Source of the DNA: Entoloma clypeatum
Lineage: Eukaryota > Basidiomycota > Agaricomycetes > Agaricales > Entolomataceae
Length of the DNA stretch: 64,000 nt
NCBI GenBank assembly: GCA_963565915.1
Contig: OY751491.1
Location: 4,030,001 to 4,094,000 of the forward strand
Direction: 5' to 3'
The position numbers were made by a program, and so were the translations under genes. This document shows positions 10,401-20,655 of this stretch, piece after piece. Each line of letters starts with the position of its first letter. Within the stretch, counting starts at the first letter, position 1. The notes under the pieces are model-generated. The model saw only the letters and a list, made by a program, of their open reading frames with translations. It had not been told where the DNA came from and did no database searches.

Positions 10401-11332
10401 TGAAGGAACTAAATAAAATATTGGGGATCACAACTAAATTATCAACGGCGTATCATCCGCAAACAGACGGACAGACGGAGCGCATCAACCAGGAGTTGGA
10501 ACAATATCTAAGATCATTTATTTCCCATCGGCAAACAGATTGGCCCGAATGGATGGCAACCGCGGAGTTCGCCTATAATAATAAAATTCACACGGCAACT
10601 CAGTTCTCGCCGTTCTATGTAAATTATGGGTTTAACCCTAGGATGGGCGTAGAACCTCGGAGGGCAGAAAAGTCAGAACCGGCAAAAGAATTCGCAGAGC
10701 GAATGAAGAAGATTCATGAGGAGGCGGAAGCGGCGCTAGTAAAAGCACGAGAAGAGATGGAACGGTATGCGAACCTGAAAAGGGGTGATGCACCAGTTTA
10801 CAAAGTTGGCGACAAAGTTTGGTTATCGACTAAAGACCTGAAGTTGAACCGACCCTTAAAGAAACTTGCCGAACGATGGATTGGACCCTATACCATAACC
10901 AAAATCATTTCGTCACACGCCGTAGAACTTAAATTACCGAAAACCTGGAAAATCCACCCGGTCATCAATGTATCACGAGTCCGATTATTTAAGGAACCAC
11001 TATTTATGTCACAAAGGGTGCAGGCACCAAACCCGATAGTTATCAATGGCGAAGAGGAGTACGATGTCGCAAAAGTTATTGACTCAAGGTTGAAGAGAGG
11101 AAAGCTGGAATATTTAGTGCAATGGGAGGGTCTGACTCAGGATCACAACACGTGGGAACCCGAGGATCACCTAGAACATGCCAAGGAAGCGGTGGAGGAC
11201 TTCTTTAAATTAAACCCGAATGCACCTCGGCGCTTACGCGCAAACATCTTTGAAGGATTGGAATTTAAACCATATGAAAATTTCACGAACACCCCGGACG
11301 ACATCATATCTCGCCTGGAAGTCGAGATCTAG
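7397..11332 (+). CDS. pol: GypA Pol: protease, reverse transcriptase, RNase H, integrase, chromodomain
   Basis: Made as a -1 frameshift extension of Gag. Counting from the TTG at 7451 (1,293 residues): aspartic protease with DSGATG at 126; reverse transcriptase with YIDD at about 473-476; RNase H with ESDASDFATG and DHKNLEYF; integrase with the H2C2 finger (GHPGQW...CDRCQRSK) and the D,D35E core (ADF, TSDRGPQF, TDGQTERINQELEQ); and a C-terminal chromodomain (YDVAKVIDSRLK..LEYLVQWEG..NTWEPEDHL) that in chromoviruses guides integration to chromatin. No stop or missing catalytic residue is seen. There is no convincing in-frame ATG at the pol start, which supports frameshifting. Pol ends 11 bp before the 3' LTR. 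Confidence 0.95.
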   Translation, partial: CERQPVNPPLALTNRYECLPIDSYVHKDIVKSWFQKLTDAAVTYNKILLDKPSRKEKPKKDESDLDTLVNYIIGEPSETRLGSSPTDECLIPCCKESDNLTRQTDSMGEPSFIRSASLEKELMMKITLETLQDKRTFNVEALLDSGATGMFIDLDFAKRNNIKLRELPFPIRVYNVDGTLNQGGSITHEAVMAMRYKGHVEIAVFEACNLGKAKIIVGHTWLKRHNPEIDWEKAEIKLSRCPEECGMRRTRYLNKTARTRWGGRMEEVVEGNEEEMEEEVIHTLRAAKGEPSDEVPAEQVVPRKYHKYLSVFEKKASERLPVRKPWDHAIDLKPDFVPKKAKVYPLSPDERREVSEFVNDQLRKGYIRPTKSPQTSPVFFIPKKDGKKRMVQDYRHINGWTVRNNYPLPLIPELIDKLKGKKRFTKMDLRWGYNNVRIKEGDEWKAAFTTPDGAFEPTVMFFGLNNSPSTFQTMMNDIFRDLIDQGDVVIYIDDILVATEGEKGHSEIVEEILKRLRENDLFLKPGKCFFDRDEIEFLGLIIGKDGIRMDPSKVDAIKQWPKPTKVKEIQSFLGLANFYRRFVKDFSKVAGPLHKLTRKETIWNWKEEQEEAFDMLKKLFTEAPILVSPDPDRKLRVESDASDFATGAILSMECEDEKWRPCAFLSKGLNDVERNYDVHDKEMLGIIRALEAWRHHLEGAKHEVEIWTDHKNLEYFMQGRKLNRRQARWALYLTRFNFKLIHKAGTSMGKADALSRRVDHRKGVENDNEDVTLLKPEYFHLRAMDRGHILIDGEESKLLKRIRDAKEFDEQVLKAVEELKKTNTKTLRADEWHEEQGLWLHRGKVYVPKSQELREEIIKLHHDNPVAGHPGQWKTLELVTRNYWWPSITNMVKAYVEGCDRCQRSKNVPQPLAGKLKANTEHAGPWKHVTADFIVGLPEAQGYNAVLVVACRSTKQSHFIKTRDEVSAEGLAKLYRDEVWKLHGLPESLTSDRGPQFAAIFMKELNKILGITTKLSTAYHPQTDGQTERINQELEQYLRSFISHRQTDWPEWMATAEFAYNNKIHTATQFSPFYVNYGFNPRMGVEPRRAEKSEPAKEFAERMKKIHEEAEAALVKAREEMERYANLKRGDAPVYKVGDKVWLSTKDLKLNRPLKKLAERWIGPYTITKIISSHAVELKLPKTWKIHPVINVSRVRLFKEPLFMSQRVQAPNPIVINGEEEYDVAKVIDSRLKRGKLEYLVQWEGLTQDHNTWEPEDHLEHAKEAVEDFFKLNPNAPRRLRANIFEGLEFKPYENFTNTPDDIISRLEVEI

Positions 11333-11343
11333 AAAGGGGGTAA

Positions 11344-11631
11344 TGTTATGATCGTACTTTCACTTTTCACTTTATCTTATCTTATCTCGATCTTATCTTA
11401 TCTACATCATATCGCACATGAGGACATCTCATTATTATCACGCAGCATGACGCTGCCACAACGCAGCCTCATGGAATTTACATATATAAGTAGAGTACTT
11501 TCACTTGTATTCGATAGCTTGTTCTCTTGAGATTCCCGCTGGGTCTCTGGGCAATTCAGTTCACTTCACATTTCCCACTTCGTTCTTAAGTTTGGGCTCG
11601 CGACGTCGTTTGACTTAGCGTCGCCTCAACA
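11344..11631 (+). repeat. GypA 3' LTR
   Basis: 288 bp, the same as 5482-5769 by eye, offset 5,862. It is followed directly by the TSD copy TGAAC and then the interrupted gag of GypA-old. Confidence 0.96.
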
Positions 11632-12417
11632 TGAACCCCCCATTGCATCACCTCCTCCCCAACCAGGCTGAAGAATTGAAATAGCCGCAGATCCCGGCAA
11701 ATATAATGGATCCCGACCCCTGTTTTTGGGATGGTGGGCAAAAATGCTCATGTGGATCCGAGTAAATCAAGATTTGTTACATGGGGATGACAAAATCTGT
11801 ATCGCAGTCTGGTCCTGATTAGATGGACCGATTGCAGAAACGTATGGGAGACATCACTCACCCAATGCATGGAATCGAATGATTGGCCAACATATCAAAA
11901 CTTGGTCTATGAGATTACCATGAGGTTTCGCCCTACCACCAAAGTGGAATGGGCCAGAGCAAAGATTGAGGGGTTCAAGCAGAACCAAATGAAGACAGAT
12001 GACTGGATCATGCAGTTTGGAACACTGGCGATCAAAGGGAAAATTGAGGATCATCATGGGATTTTCTTATTAGAAAGAAATGCCTGGGACTCAATTATAC
12101 AACAATTGTTTCAGCAAGGAAGGCGGCAGGACACCATGCAGGAAACTGTTGAAGAAATCTCAGCCATCGGAAGGGCTGAAGAAAATTATGCCATGAGGCA
12201 AGGAATGAGGCAGGGACCTCAGGGACAAGGGAACCAATGGGGAAATTGCCCCCAGAATCAGCAAGCACCGTGGCCGCAAGGCCAGAATAATTTCGGAAGG
12301 CCCTTTGGGCAACAACAGAATGGGGGGTACCGTCCCCAGCAAAATGGTCAGCAGCAACAATGACGTGATCCAAACGCGATGAATGTTGACAGGAACCAGC
12401 AATGAGCTCCTGGTAAC
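11632..12417 (+). pseudogene. GypA-old gag, central part
   Basis: This continues the gag that starts at ATG 5427 and is broken by GypA. Comparison with intact GypA Gag shows RIEIAADPGKYNG, then WWAKMLMWIRVNQ, FKQNQMKTDDWIMQFGTLAIKG and the Q/N-rich linker. Several TGA stops stand where GypA has arginine, plus at least one frame change near 11.85 kb. The zinc knuckle is cut after the first residues by GypB at 12418 and resumes at 20656. Confidence 0.88.
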
Positions 12418-12801
12418 TGTTACGGACTCTATGGTATGAGGACCACGTCATATCTTTTACTTATCGGCCCGACTCGGCGCCCTCTTACGAACTCACTATG
12501 TCTAATGTCTACTTTCGCAACCTTCGATTCCCAGTCTGACTCATTACATTACTTTGTCATCCCCTTTAGTATACTTCGCTCCCACGCTGACTCGCTTTCC
12601 GCAGTCAGCTTACTCACTGTACATAGCCTTCCGCAGTACTGACTCATCCACTACCGCCTATAGTCAGTACCTATATAAACCTCTTGTACTATAGTAGATT
12701 CCTTAGATTTAGCAATCACTTTGCTCTTCGCCTTTCCACTTTCCTGCATACTCTGCCCGAACCTTGGAACGGTTTGTTAAGCATAACAAGTTGCTAAATC
12801 T
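12418..12801 (+). repeat. GypB 5' LTR with TATA box and self-priming pair
   Basis: The LTR is 12418-12788. TATATAAA begins at 12672; 33 nt later AGATTTAGCAA (12705-12715) marks the expected transcript start. The reverse complement TTGCTAAATCT lies at 12791-12801, exactly 2 nt beyond the LTR. This is the same spacing as in GypA, with unrelated sequence. Confidence 0.85.
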
Positions 12802-12809
12802 CGTTAGGT

Positions 12810-13954
12810 TCGCCCAGAGCGAAGAGAGCAACTACCAGACGAGTCAAGACATCGCGCTTCTTTGAAGACTTCACCAGTAACCCATTCAGCACGCCAGAAG
12901 CCCGACAGGAGGAGCTAAGTCCTCGAGACAGTATCAATTTTACACTCATCCAGCAGTACATTGAATCGGAGATCTGTCGCATCCTACAGCAGGTGCTTGA
13001 CGAAGAACTAGACAACGACGAGCATCGCCCCCACGGCGAGATAGCAGAGAGCATCCATCTTGCTTGGCAACACCAGATCGCGTGTTACAACGCCCAACAG
13101 AACGAACTTGAAAGCTTTCGCGTTCAAGAAGGACCTCAGACAGGTCGGATCACAGAGATCAGAGAGTTTATCGGTGCCCAGACAACCGTTATCAGAAGAT
13201 TGATTAGGACGCTCACATCGAGACGTCCCAGAGCCACATCATCACGTCTTACTCGAAGCAGCAGATCTACGCCCACTTCACCACCGAAGAACAACAGACC
13301 GAGTACAACCACTGGGCACGAAACGAGAGACTTGACCCCTTCTCGCGACCAACAGACGCGCAGGAACAGAGATTCCTTAGAGACTTACAGAGGAAATACT
13401 CTGAACATTTTGCCACCGATTCTGCCGACGAGTCCCCTGACGAATTTACATTTGACTCCGCGCAGTCAGATATTGAACAGACGCCTAGAACAGGGACTCA
13501 TTTTCAATCCTTACCTGTATCCCGAACCCCATCTTCATCCCAACAACCCGACCCCTCTTCTCCTCCGCAGACTCTAGACATGGCAGAAGCTCCGGCTGTA
13601 CAAACAATGGATACATCCAAGATCATCAAGGATCCTGGGATGTTCAAGGACAGATACACCTTTGACGAGTGGTGGAAAGCCACCAAACTATACATCAGGT
13701 TCCAAAAGAGCCTCACAGATGATCAGAAGATTCTTGCGGTACTATCCCGCATGATGGAAGGGTCCGGCAGGCACTGGGCCAGTAACAAGTTAGACGCTCT
13801 TGCCGTTGACAACGAGAACATCACCTGGCTAGGTTTTTCCAATGATATCGCCACACGATTCTCCATCGCCAACAAGTCGGTCGCTGCCAAAGCGAGACTC
13901 GAAGTCCTGAAACAGAGAAACGCACTGACGAGGACCAAAGGTTATCCGACCTGA
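12810..13954 (+). pseudogene. GypB gag, frame-broken and 3'-deleted
   Basis: Two frames join into one protein-like sequence. The first, about 12845-13205, reads FFEDFTSNPFSTP then IESEICRILQQVLDEELDND and IAESIHLAWQHQIACYN. The second, about 13213-13954, reads QIYAHFTTEEQQTEYNHWAR, later MAEAPAVQTMDTSKI and the Gag fold KDRYTFDEWWKATKLYIRFQ. The alternative frame between 13210 and 13577 is S/T/R-rich and is a shadow. The zinc knuckle and the rest of Gag are missing: after the LEVLKQ segment the sequence jumps into the protease. No convincing start codon was found. Confidence 0.7.
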
Positions 13955-16900
13955 GGTTGACAGCGGATGTGAACGCACATGCATCCATCCCAGAATAGTA
14001 CGTGAACAGAACCTCCCCATGCGAGGAATACCACCCATAGCAATTCTAAATGCAGATGGATCACCAAATCGACAACAGAAAGCGAGCCAACTTGCCGAAG
14101 TCAAACTGGATTTGGGAGCACATCAGGAAACCATGGAAGCAATGGTACTGGACATTGGGAGGACGGACATGCTCTTGGGACATGACTGGTTGGTACACCA
14201 CAACCCCACAATCAATTGGACAACCGGCGCGGTAACATTTAACCGGTGCCCAACAACATGTCGAACCAAACACTTGGATTTCAGGATTAACCTTAATGGT
14301 CACAAACACCAGGTTGGCATGGTTGAGGTGCACGACAAAGATGCACCCAAAAGGTCGGATCAGAAATGGAAGCCTGGAGACCCTATTTTGGAAGCTGTCA
14401 CTCCCACACCACCTCCCACAACCAAATGACCCTCATATGTTGAACGATTTGCTCATCTCTTCGAGAAGGAGAACTTTGACAAGATCCCAAAGGAGAGGGA
14501 ATGGGACCATGGTATCGAACTTACACCGGACGCACCAAAGGAACTAGGGGGAAATACATATCCTATGATGCAAAAGGAAGAAGAAGAATTGGACGCATTC
14601 ATTGACGAGGGTCTAGCAACAGGAAAGATCCGCCCATCCAAATCCCCTTATGCCTCCCCTTGCTTTTTCATCAACAAGAAGGATGGCTCCAAACGATTGG
14701 TACAAGATTACCGCATGGTCAATAAATTCACGGTCAAAGACAAGTTCCCACTCCCACGAATATCCGATCTCCTGGACGTACTGAAAGATGCGGTCTACTT
14801 CAATAAAATGGACATCATGTGGGGCTATAACAACGTCCGGATTAAGGAGGGCGATGAATGGAAAGCTGCCTTCCTCACCAGTCGAGGATTGTTCGAACCA
14901 TTGGTCATGTTTTTCGGTCTTTGCAACTCCCTGGGAACGTTCTCTCGAATGATGGCTAGTCTATTCTGGGACCAGATCCGCCGACGTATTTGTGTGATCT
15001 ACATGGATGACATTGTGGTTATCGGTAAAACCAAGGAAGAACTCACGCGAAACACCAAAGAAATCCTACAGATCCTATTGGACAATGATTTGTTCCTAAA
15101 GGAGAAGAAGTGTTTATGGGAAGTAACGAAATGTCCTATATTGGGATATGTGGTTGGTGAGGGACGTGTTGAGATGGAAACTGAGAAGGTGGATACAATT
15201 CGAAACTGGCGAGCACCCACATCAAAAAAGGAAGTTCAGAAGTTCCTTGGATTTGCTAACTTCTATTGACGTTTTATTGAAGGGTACTCAAACATCGCAA
15301 AACCTCTCACCGCGATCACAGGTGGTACAGCATTTACTTGGGGACCAACAGAGCAGCAAGCTTTTGAAGGTCTCATACGGGCAATTACATTGGCACCAGT
15401 CTTGACATTACCGAAACCAGAGGGACAGTTCAGGGTTGAAACCGATGCATCGGGCTATGCAATTGGAGCAGTACTCTCTCAGAAGCAAGATGACAAATGG
15501 CACCCCATCGCGTTCTTGTCGCGGACCCTGTCCGTGGCCGAACAGAATTACGAGATATACAACAAGGAACTCCTGGCAGTCATGGAAGCATTGAAAGATT
15601 GGAGACACTATCTGCTCGAAGCCAGGGAACGTTTCGAGATCTTGACCAATCACAAGAACCTGGAATATTTCCGTCGTCCTCAGGACCTGAATCAATGACA
15701 GCGACGCTGGAAAATGAAGTTACAAGACTATGACTTTGAATTACGGCATGTACCTGGCAAGACCAATGTGAAAGTGGACATCCTGTCGCGCTTACCCTGG
15801 TATGAAGCGGAACCTGAACCACAAGACAGTGACCAGATGCTCAAGGAGGGACTATTCTTGAAATGGTTGGAATCAGAAGATGTGGTACAAATGGAGATGT
15901 TCACAGAGGAACAATTCTTTGAAGGGGGTGAGACATCTGATTCCATCAAAATTGGAAACATCACAACCATTGAAAACCCATGGATCGCACACGTCAAGGC
16001 TTTGAACCGCATGGAGACAGAAGTAGCGCAGGGCCTAAAAAAGAATCCTCATTGGTATCAACAGGAGAATGGGATCACCTATGCAGGAGAACGAGTCTAT
16101 GTCCCGCCAGATCCACAATTACGACAAGAATTGATGTTCGAGTCACACGATGCACCAGTGGCTGGACATCCAGGACAGTACCAGACACATGAACTCCTCA
16201 CTCGCACCTACTGGTGGCCTACCATACTGCATGATGTGAAGAAGTACATGAAGGGTTGCGACACTTGTCAACGCAACAAGATTAACCGACAAAAGCGACA
16301 TGCTCTGCTACATCCCCATGCAGCACCAAGTCACCCATGGGAAGACATAGGAATCGACGTTGTGGGACCGATACCAGAATCTGATGGAAAAAACGCAATT
16401 CTGGTCATCACGGATAGACATTCGAAGATCCTTCACCTCATTCCGACAACCGTGGAACTATCAGCTGAAGGATTAGCCAAGATCTATCGGCATCAGATAT
16501 GGAAGCTTCATGGGATCCCCAAGAAGATCATCAGCAATAGGGGACCACAGTTCGCCGCAAAGTTCATGGAGATACTCTGCCGCATGTTAGGGATCAAGAG
16601 GAACCTGTCCACTGCATACCACCCACAGACTGATGGACAGGCCGAGCGATCGCATCAGGAAACGGAAGCATTCTTATGAAACTTTGTCAACCATCTACAG
16701 GATGATTGGGCTGAATGGATCGCAATCGCAGAGTTCCAGTACAATGACAAAGAACATCAGGCGACGAAGCACACCCCATTCTACCTCAACTACGGTTTAC
16801 ATCCGTGGAAGGGAGAACTCGTGTTGGAAGATACCAATCCGGCTGCCAACGACTTCTTGAAAAAACTCAAACAGGCACGAGAAGAAGCCAATGCTGCACT

Positions 16901-17402
16901 GAAACAAGCACAGGATCAGATGAAGAAGACAGTTGACACACAGCGAAGTCCATCTCGGAACTACCGCATCGGGGACAAGGTGTGGCTGGAAGGGACTAAC
17001 ATCAGGACCGATCGACCCTCAAAGAAACTTGATGCACTCCGACATGGACCATTCAAAGTCCTAGAGAAGAAAGGAGCTAGCGCGTACCTTCTTGATCTTC
17101 CGAAGACTTGGAAAATGATTCACCCTGTGTTCAACGAGACCCTGTTGTCACCATATGAAACTCCGAAGTACGCCATCCAGAAAAAGAAACCAGCCCCTGA
17201 TCTGATCATTGTCGAAGGACGAGAAGAGTACCATGTGTCTACGATCCTAGACTCTCGAAAGTTCAGCGGAAAGATCCAGTACCTCGTCCAGTGGGAAGGA
17301 TATGGTCCAGAAGAGAACACATGGGAACCTTGAGCTAATGTTCAGAACGCTCAAGATTTGATCCGTGATTTCCATCGGCAGAACCCGTCTCGCCCACGAT
17401 AA
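13953..17402 (+). pseudogene. GypB pol with chromodomain, four TGA stops
   Basis: Domains in order: aspartic protease (VDSGC at 13956-13970, LLGHDWLVHHNP near 14.2 kb), reverse transcriptase (KKDGSKRLVQDYR, YMDD near 15.0 kb), RNase H (ETDASGYAIGAVLS), integrase (GHPGQY, CDTCQRNK, DVVGPI, TDGQAERSHQETE) and a chromodomain ([29 protein letters not shown]). Stops at 15267, 15696, 16677 and 17331 are all TGA where arginine is expected, consistent with CGA to TGA changes. The second integrase aspartate is changed (ISNRGPQF for SDRGPQF), and the finger region is preceded by a frame change near 14.43 kb. The element is inactive. Confidence 0.9.
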
Positions 17403-17538
17403 AAGACAGCTCTCGGAATCCATGACAAGTATCGACCTCATCAGTCAACCACACACCGAGTTCCCCGCTCTATACTCCTTTTCCCTGCCCAATATAGCCT
17501 CCCCCTTCTTCTTCTATCTCTCAACCATCCTCGCCGCC

Positions 17539-17902
17539 ATGTCCAACACCACCGTTACCTCCACCTCCACCACCGACATCAACCCCACCATCGCCGCCCT
17601 CATGAACGAAGCACTCTCCATGAGAGACCAAATCCATGCCCTCGAACGCCGACCTCCTCCATCGCCAGATGCATATCCGGCTTCACTCGCTGTCCAACCT
17701 ACCTGTCGCCCCGAGTCCCGAGGAAAAACAAATTCTCGGAAATTACACCAGCACCCTCATCATCAAAAATCGACGTATTCGACTGGCTATCAAAGGCCTC
17801 GAACTCGCCGTAGCCATCAACGAGGAGTTGATATATGATTGGAGCCTCAAGGAAAGTCCGAACTGGTCTGATCCCGGCAACAACGAGGGATGGGGACAAT
17901 GA
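17539..17902 (+). pseudogene. Sense-strand ORF between GypB pol and its 3' LTR
   Basis: An ATG at 17539 opens a frame (MSNTTVTSTSTTDINPTIAA, then MRDQIHALERR). It continues, after one frame change near 17.69 kb, as PEEKQILGNYTSTLIIKNRR, LAIKGLELAVAINEELIYDW and a stop at 17900-17902. About 120 residues in total. The C-terminal part has a recognisable homologue in the remnant at 1561-1800 (AIAMNEELINDW), so it is carried by the family rather than being chance. No known domain is recognised. It lies in the position where other families here carry an antisense gene. Confidence 0.5.
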
Positions 17903-17981
17903 CTCTGTGAGGACACAGAGCTTGGAGAGGGGAACATGTTACGGACTCTACGGTATGAGGACCACGTCATATCTTTTACTT

Positions 17982-20282
17982 TTTTTTTTTTTTTGGTGTC
18001 AACAATTTATATACTGGTACCCTGAGGGCAGTCCGGTCGCCTACTACTACAAGTTGGCAGTAAAGAGTTTTAACGTGCGTGTGGACTAGCACAGAAATGT
18101 CCAAAAAATAGAAAAGATGGTACAGCGATAAGATGCAATCAAGGGACTACAGTGGAGAGCATACACCAAAAGTAACACGATATGTAGAGAGAGACGACAT
18201 ACATGTAGCTGGATACTCCTTGAGGGGAGTATGACTTTAAGCATCCCCATGACCAGTTCACACCTCCCCATCATCACGGCCGCGGCCAGAGGCAGGGGCT
18301 TTCCGACGGGTACCGGTTTCCCTGGTCAAGGGATGTACATGGAGGTCGAGCCCAGATGGCTCGCCCCTCGAATATCGGGCCATGATCCAGCCCCGGTCAA
18401 AACGGTGCTGCCAAAACTGGCAGCGTGGGGAGTTGGCAGCGTGAGGTTTGCTGCAGTTCTTGCAATGAGCGTTGTGAGGACAAGGAGTCCCCTCGGCGGT
18501 GGGAGGAACAGGAGGGTTCGCATCAGGGCATCCCTTGCAGCAGGTGGCAAGAGAGCGATGGTTTTCTTTGCGGTGAGGACCCCTACAAATGGGGCAGAAT
18601 ACACGTGTGGAGTTGCAGAAGTTCGTGTTATGTCCCCACGAACAGCAGCGGGGCAGAGAGGCATACCAATCTTCATGGAGGCCTTTCGGAAGAAGCAGAC
18701 CGTCGTCCCCAAGTTTAGGGAGCGGTTGACGAATGTCTTCATCCGGGAGCCAGTTTGGGAGTCCCAGATGTCGAAATAGATGGTGCATGTGTCAGCGCGC
18801 CTGGAATCACGAACGATCCGGGGTGGAGCCGCAAGGCAGATGCTGTCTTTGAAGACAGAAGAGTGGAGGGCGCTTTCAGCATCCTTGGAGGTGATAGGTC
18901 TGTCACCGTGGTAAAATGGGACACCTACGAGTTTACAGAATGAGCGGGATGAAGGCACCCCGCAACGGACTGTGGATCCTTCAGGAACGACAGAGCGTAC
19001 GAAGGTTTCCAACCTGGAGAGGTCGGAGGGGGAAGGGATGCTGGTTGTGGTGAGGCAGAGCCCACCGTAAGCCAGGCGGAAGGATTTGACCATGATTGAG
19101 CTCTGGAATGAGTCGACATGGCGAGAGATGCGTGTGGCCAGTGGGAGAAGGTCTATCATAGTATCCTTCGCATCCACGACAACAACAATGGAGCAGCGTG
19201 AGGGGCTGTTGGACGTGTTGTAAGGGCGACGCCTAGCAACAGGAGGTGTGTTCCGCCCAGGTTGGGGGTTCACAGGGGGAGGAGGAGGCGGGGGGCCACT
19301 AGGTGCCTGAGCAGCACGAGGCAGCCTCTTGCGACCAGAGGGGGGAGGGCGAGGGGGGCCAGCAGGGGCACGGTTCAGTCCAGGGGGTTCCATGTCCAGG
19401 TCCATGGCACCACCACCTGTAGCAGCACCAGCAGCCAGATTAACCGGCGCTGCCGCAGGGGCAGTGGGGGGAGGAGGTCGAGGAGGAGGGGGTCGGGGGG
19501 CCGACATGTCAGAGGAGGGGGAGGGGGAGGCAAAGCAGCCACAGCTTCTGCCGGGGTGTAAAGGCCAATGTTGTTAAACTTCATCGCCATGTGTTGGTAG
19601 ACAGGACCAAAAAGGTCGTTCGCACCTGGATTGTCACAAAAATGTTGGAGAGTCTCGGGTTTACTCACCCACTCTACCAGATAGCCAAAGACCTGGGTGG
19701 CCGCTTCCATGTCGACGCTGTTGGGAACCGCCCCAGCGCCAGAGGAGTTATTCTGAATAAATTGATCCAGGCGTTCAACCACGGATCCTAGGAGGGGCGA
19801 GAGGGCAGTAACTCGCTCAAGAGAGGACAGAGGAGAAGGAGAGGGAGAGGGGGAGCCGGGGCTCGACCCCTGTCGGGCCTTCTTTCGGACTTGAGGGGAC
19901 ACACTTGTGGATGGCGGAGTGCGAGCACGAGCTTCAGCTTGGGAGCGAGCATTATGTTCGGCGGAGGTTTCATAGCGCCAGTTGGTCATGCTAGAGAGAG
20001 CGGACGGCTCCTGGGGGAGTTCACTCCACATGGATTCATCCTGTTGCGAAAGGCTGGGAGTTGGAGCATGAGAGGGTGCAGGTGCCCCCCCCCCCCGACC
20101 CCCCCGACCTCTGGATCGGCCTGATCTCGATGCCATAGTATAAACGATGACAGGGAGGAGGCCTGGAGAGTGTTTTGATACCAATCAGAGTGCTGGATGT
20201 CGCGCGATGTGGCGATAAAGCGAGGTGTTGGCTCCACTGGTGGCTGTGCACGTGGTGGTAGCGGATCAAGAAGCAATGGCTG
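17982..20282 (-). mobile_element. LINE with ORF1 but no reverse transcriptase (2.3 kb)
   Basis: The left end is a poly-T run (17980-17994), which is the poly-A tail of a minus-strand non-LTR retrotransposon. The target duplication is 16 bp (17966-17981 and 20283-20298). The 2.3-kb body holds a proline/glycine-rich ORF1 with zinc knuckles and about 260 bp of 3' untranslated sequence. No endonuclease or reverse transcriptase is present. Because tail and duplication are intact, it appears to have inserted in this short form. Confidence 0.88.
18258..20136 (-). pseudogene. LINE ORF1: Gag-like RNA-binding protein with CCHC knuckles, two frameshifts
   Basis: Reading leftwards from an ATG at 20136 (MASRSGRSRGRGGRG): a basic RG-rich N-terminus, a middle part with SLERVTALSPLLGSVVERLD, a very proline-rich segment, then IYFDIWDSQTGSRMKTFVNR and a C-terminal knuckle region. 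That region includes CCSWGHNTNFC, CPICRGPHRKENH and CKNCSKPHAANSPRC, followed by FWQHRFDRGWIMARY. The frame changes once in the proline run near 19.5 kb (G/C homopolymers) and once near 18.69 kb. The layout is that of ORF1 in Tad1-like fungal LINEs: RNA binding in the retrotransposition complex. Two breaks make this copy inactive. Confidence 0.8.
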
Positions 20283-20655
20283 GTCATATCTTTTACTTAT
20301 CGGCCTGACTCGGCGCCCTCTTACAAACTTACTATGTCTAATGTCTACTTTCGCAACCTTCAATTCCCAGTCTGACTCATTACATTACTTCGTCATCCCC
20401 TTTAGTATACTTCGCTCCCGCGCTGACTTGCTTTCCGCAGTCAGCTTACTCACTGTACATAGCCTTCCGCAGTCGCCTTACTCATGCGCACTGCCTTCCG
20501 CAGTACTGACTCATCCGCTACCGCCTATAGTCAGTACCTATATAAACCTCTTGTACTATAGTAGATTCCTTAGATTTAGCAATCACTTTGCTCTTCGCCT
20601 TTCCACTTTCCTGCATACTCTGCCCGAACCTTGGAATGGTTTGTTAAGCATAACA

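Larger units (their letters stand above)
5482..11631 (+). mobile_element. GypA: complete, young Ty3/gypsy chromovirus
   Basis: A 6,150-bp element with two 288-bp LTRs that look identical by eye over their whole length, the 5-bp TSD TGAAC (5477-5481 and 11632-11636), an open gag and an open pol. It is inserted in the gag of an older copy of its own family. Identical LTRs and intact frames indicate a recent insertion, possibly still active. The polypurine tract AGAAAGGGGGTAA precedes the 3' LTR. No extra gene lies between pol and the 3' LTR. Confidence 0.97.
12418..20655 (+). mobile_element. GypB: gypsy chromovirus with decayed gag-pol, interrupted by a LINE
   Basis: LTRs at 12418-12788 and 17937-20655 (the latter split by a LINE) begin TGTTACGGACTC and end GCATAACA. 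The TSD is GTAAC (12413-12417 and 20656-20660), inside the zinc knuckle of GypA-old. The 5' LTR lacks a 31-bp unit present in the 3' LTR between two CCGCAG words. An internal deletion joins gag to protease and stops interrupt pol, so this copy cannot be autonomous. The reverse fragments at 1191-1800 and 28515-29646 are the same family. Confidence 0.92.
17937..20655 (+). repeat. GypB 3' LTR, split by a LINE insertion
   Basis: LTR pieces 17937-17981 and 20283-20655 join at the duplicated GTCATATCTTTTACTT. A polypurine tract (GGAGAGGGGAACA) precedes the LTR. The rejoined LTR carries TATATAAA and the AGATTTAGCAA self-priming word, as in the 5' LTR. Confidence 0.9.

Noticed and set aside
13210..13577. 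Continuation of the frame that starts at 12993, to 13577
   Set aside because: S/T/R-rich composition. The other frame over the same bases is clearly protein-like and leads into the Gag fold, so this one is a shadow.
12418..20655. Ascomycete-type repeat-induced point mutation (CpA to TpA)
   Set aside because: The stops seen are TGA from expected CGA, which is CpG context, and the GypC LTR differences are mostly at CpG too.
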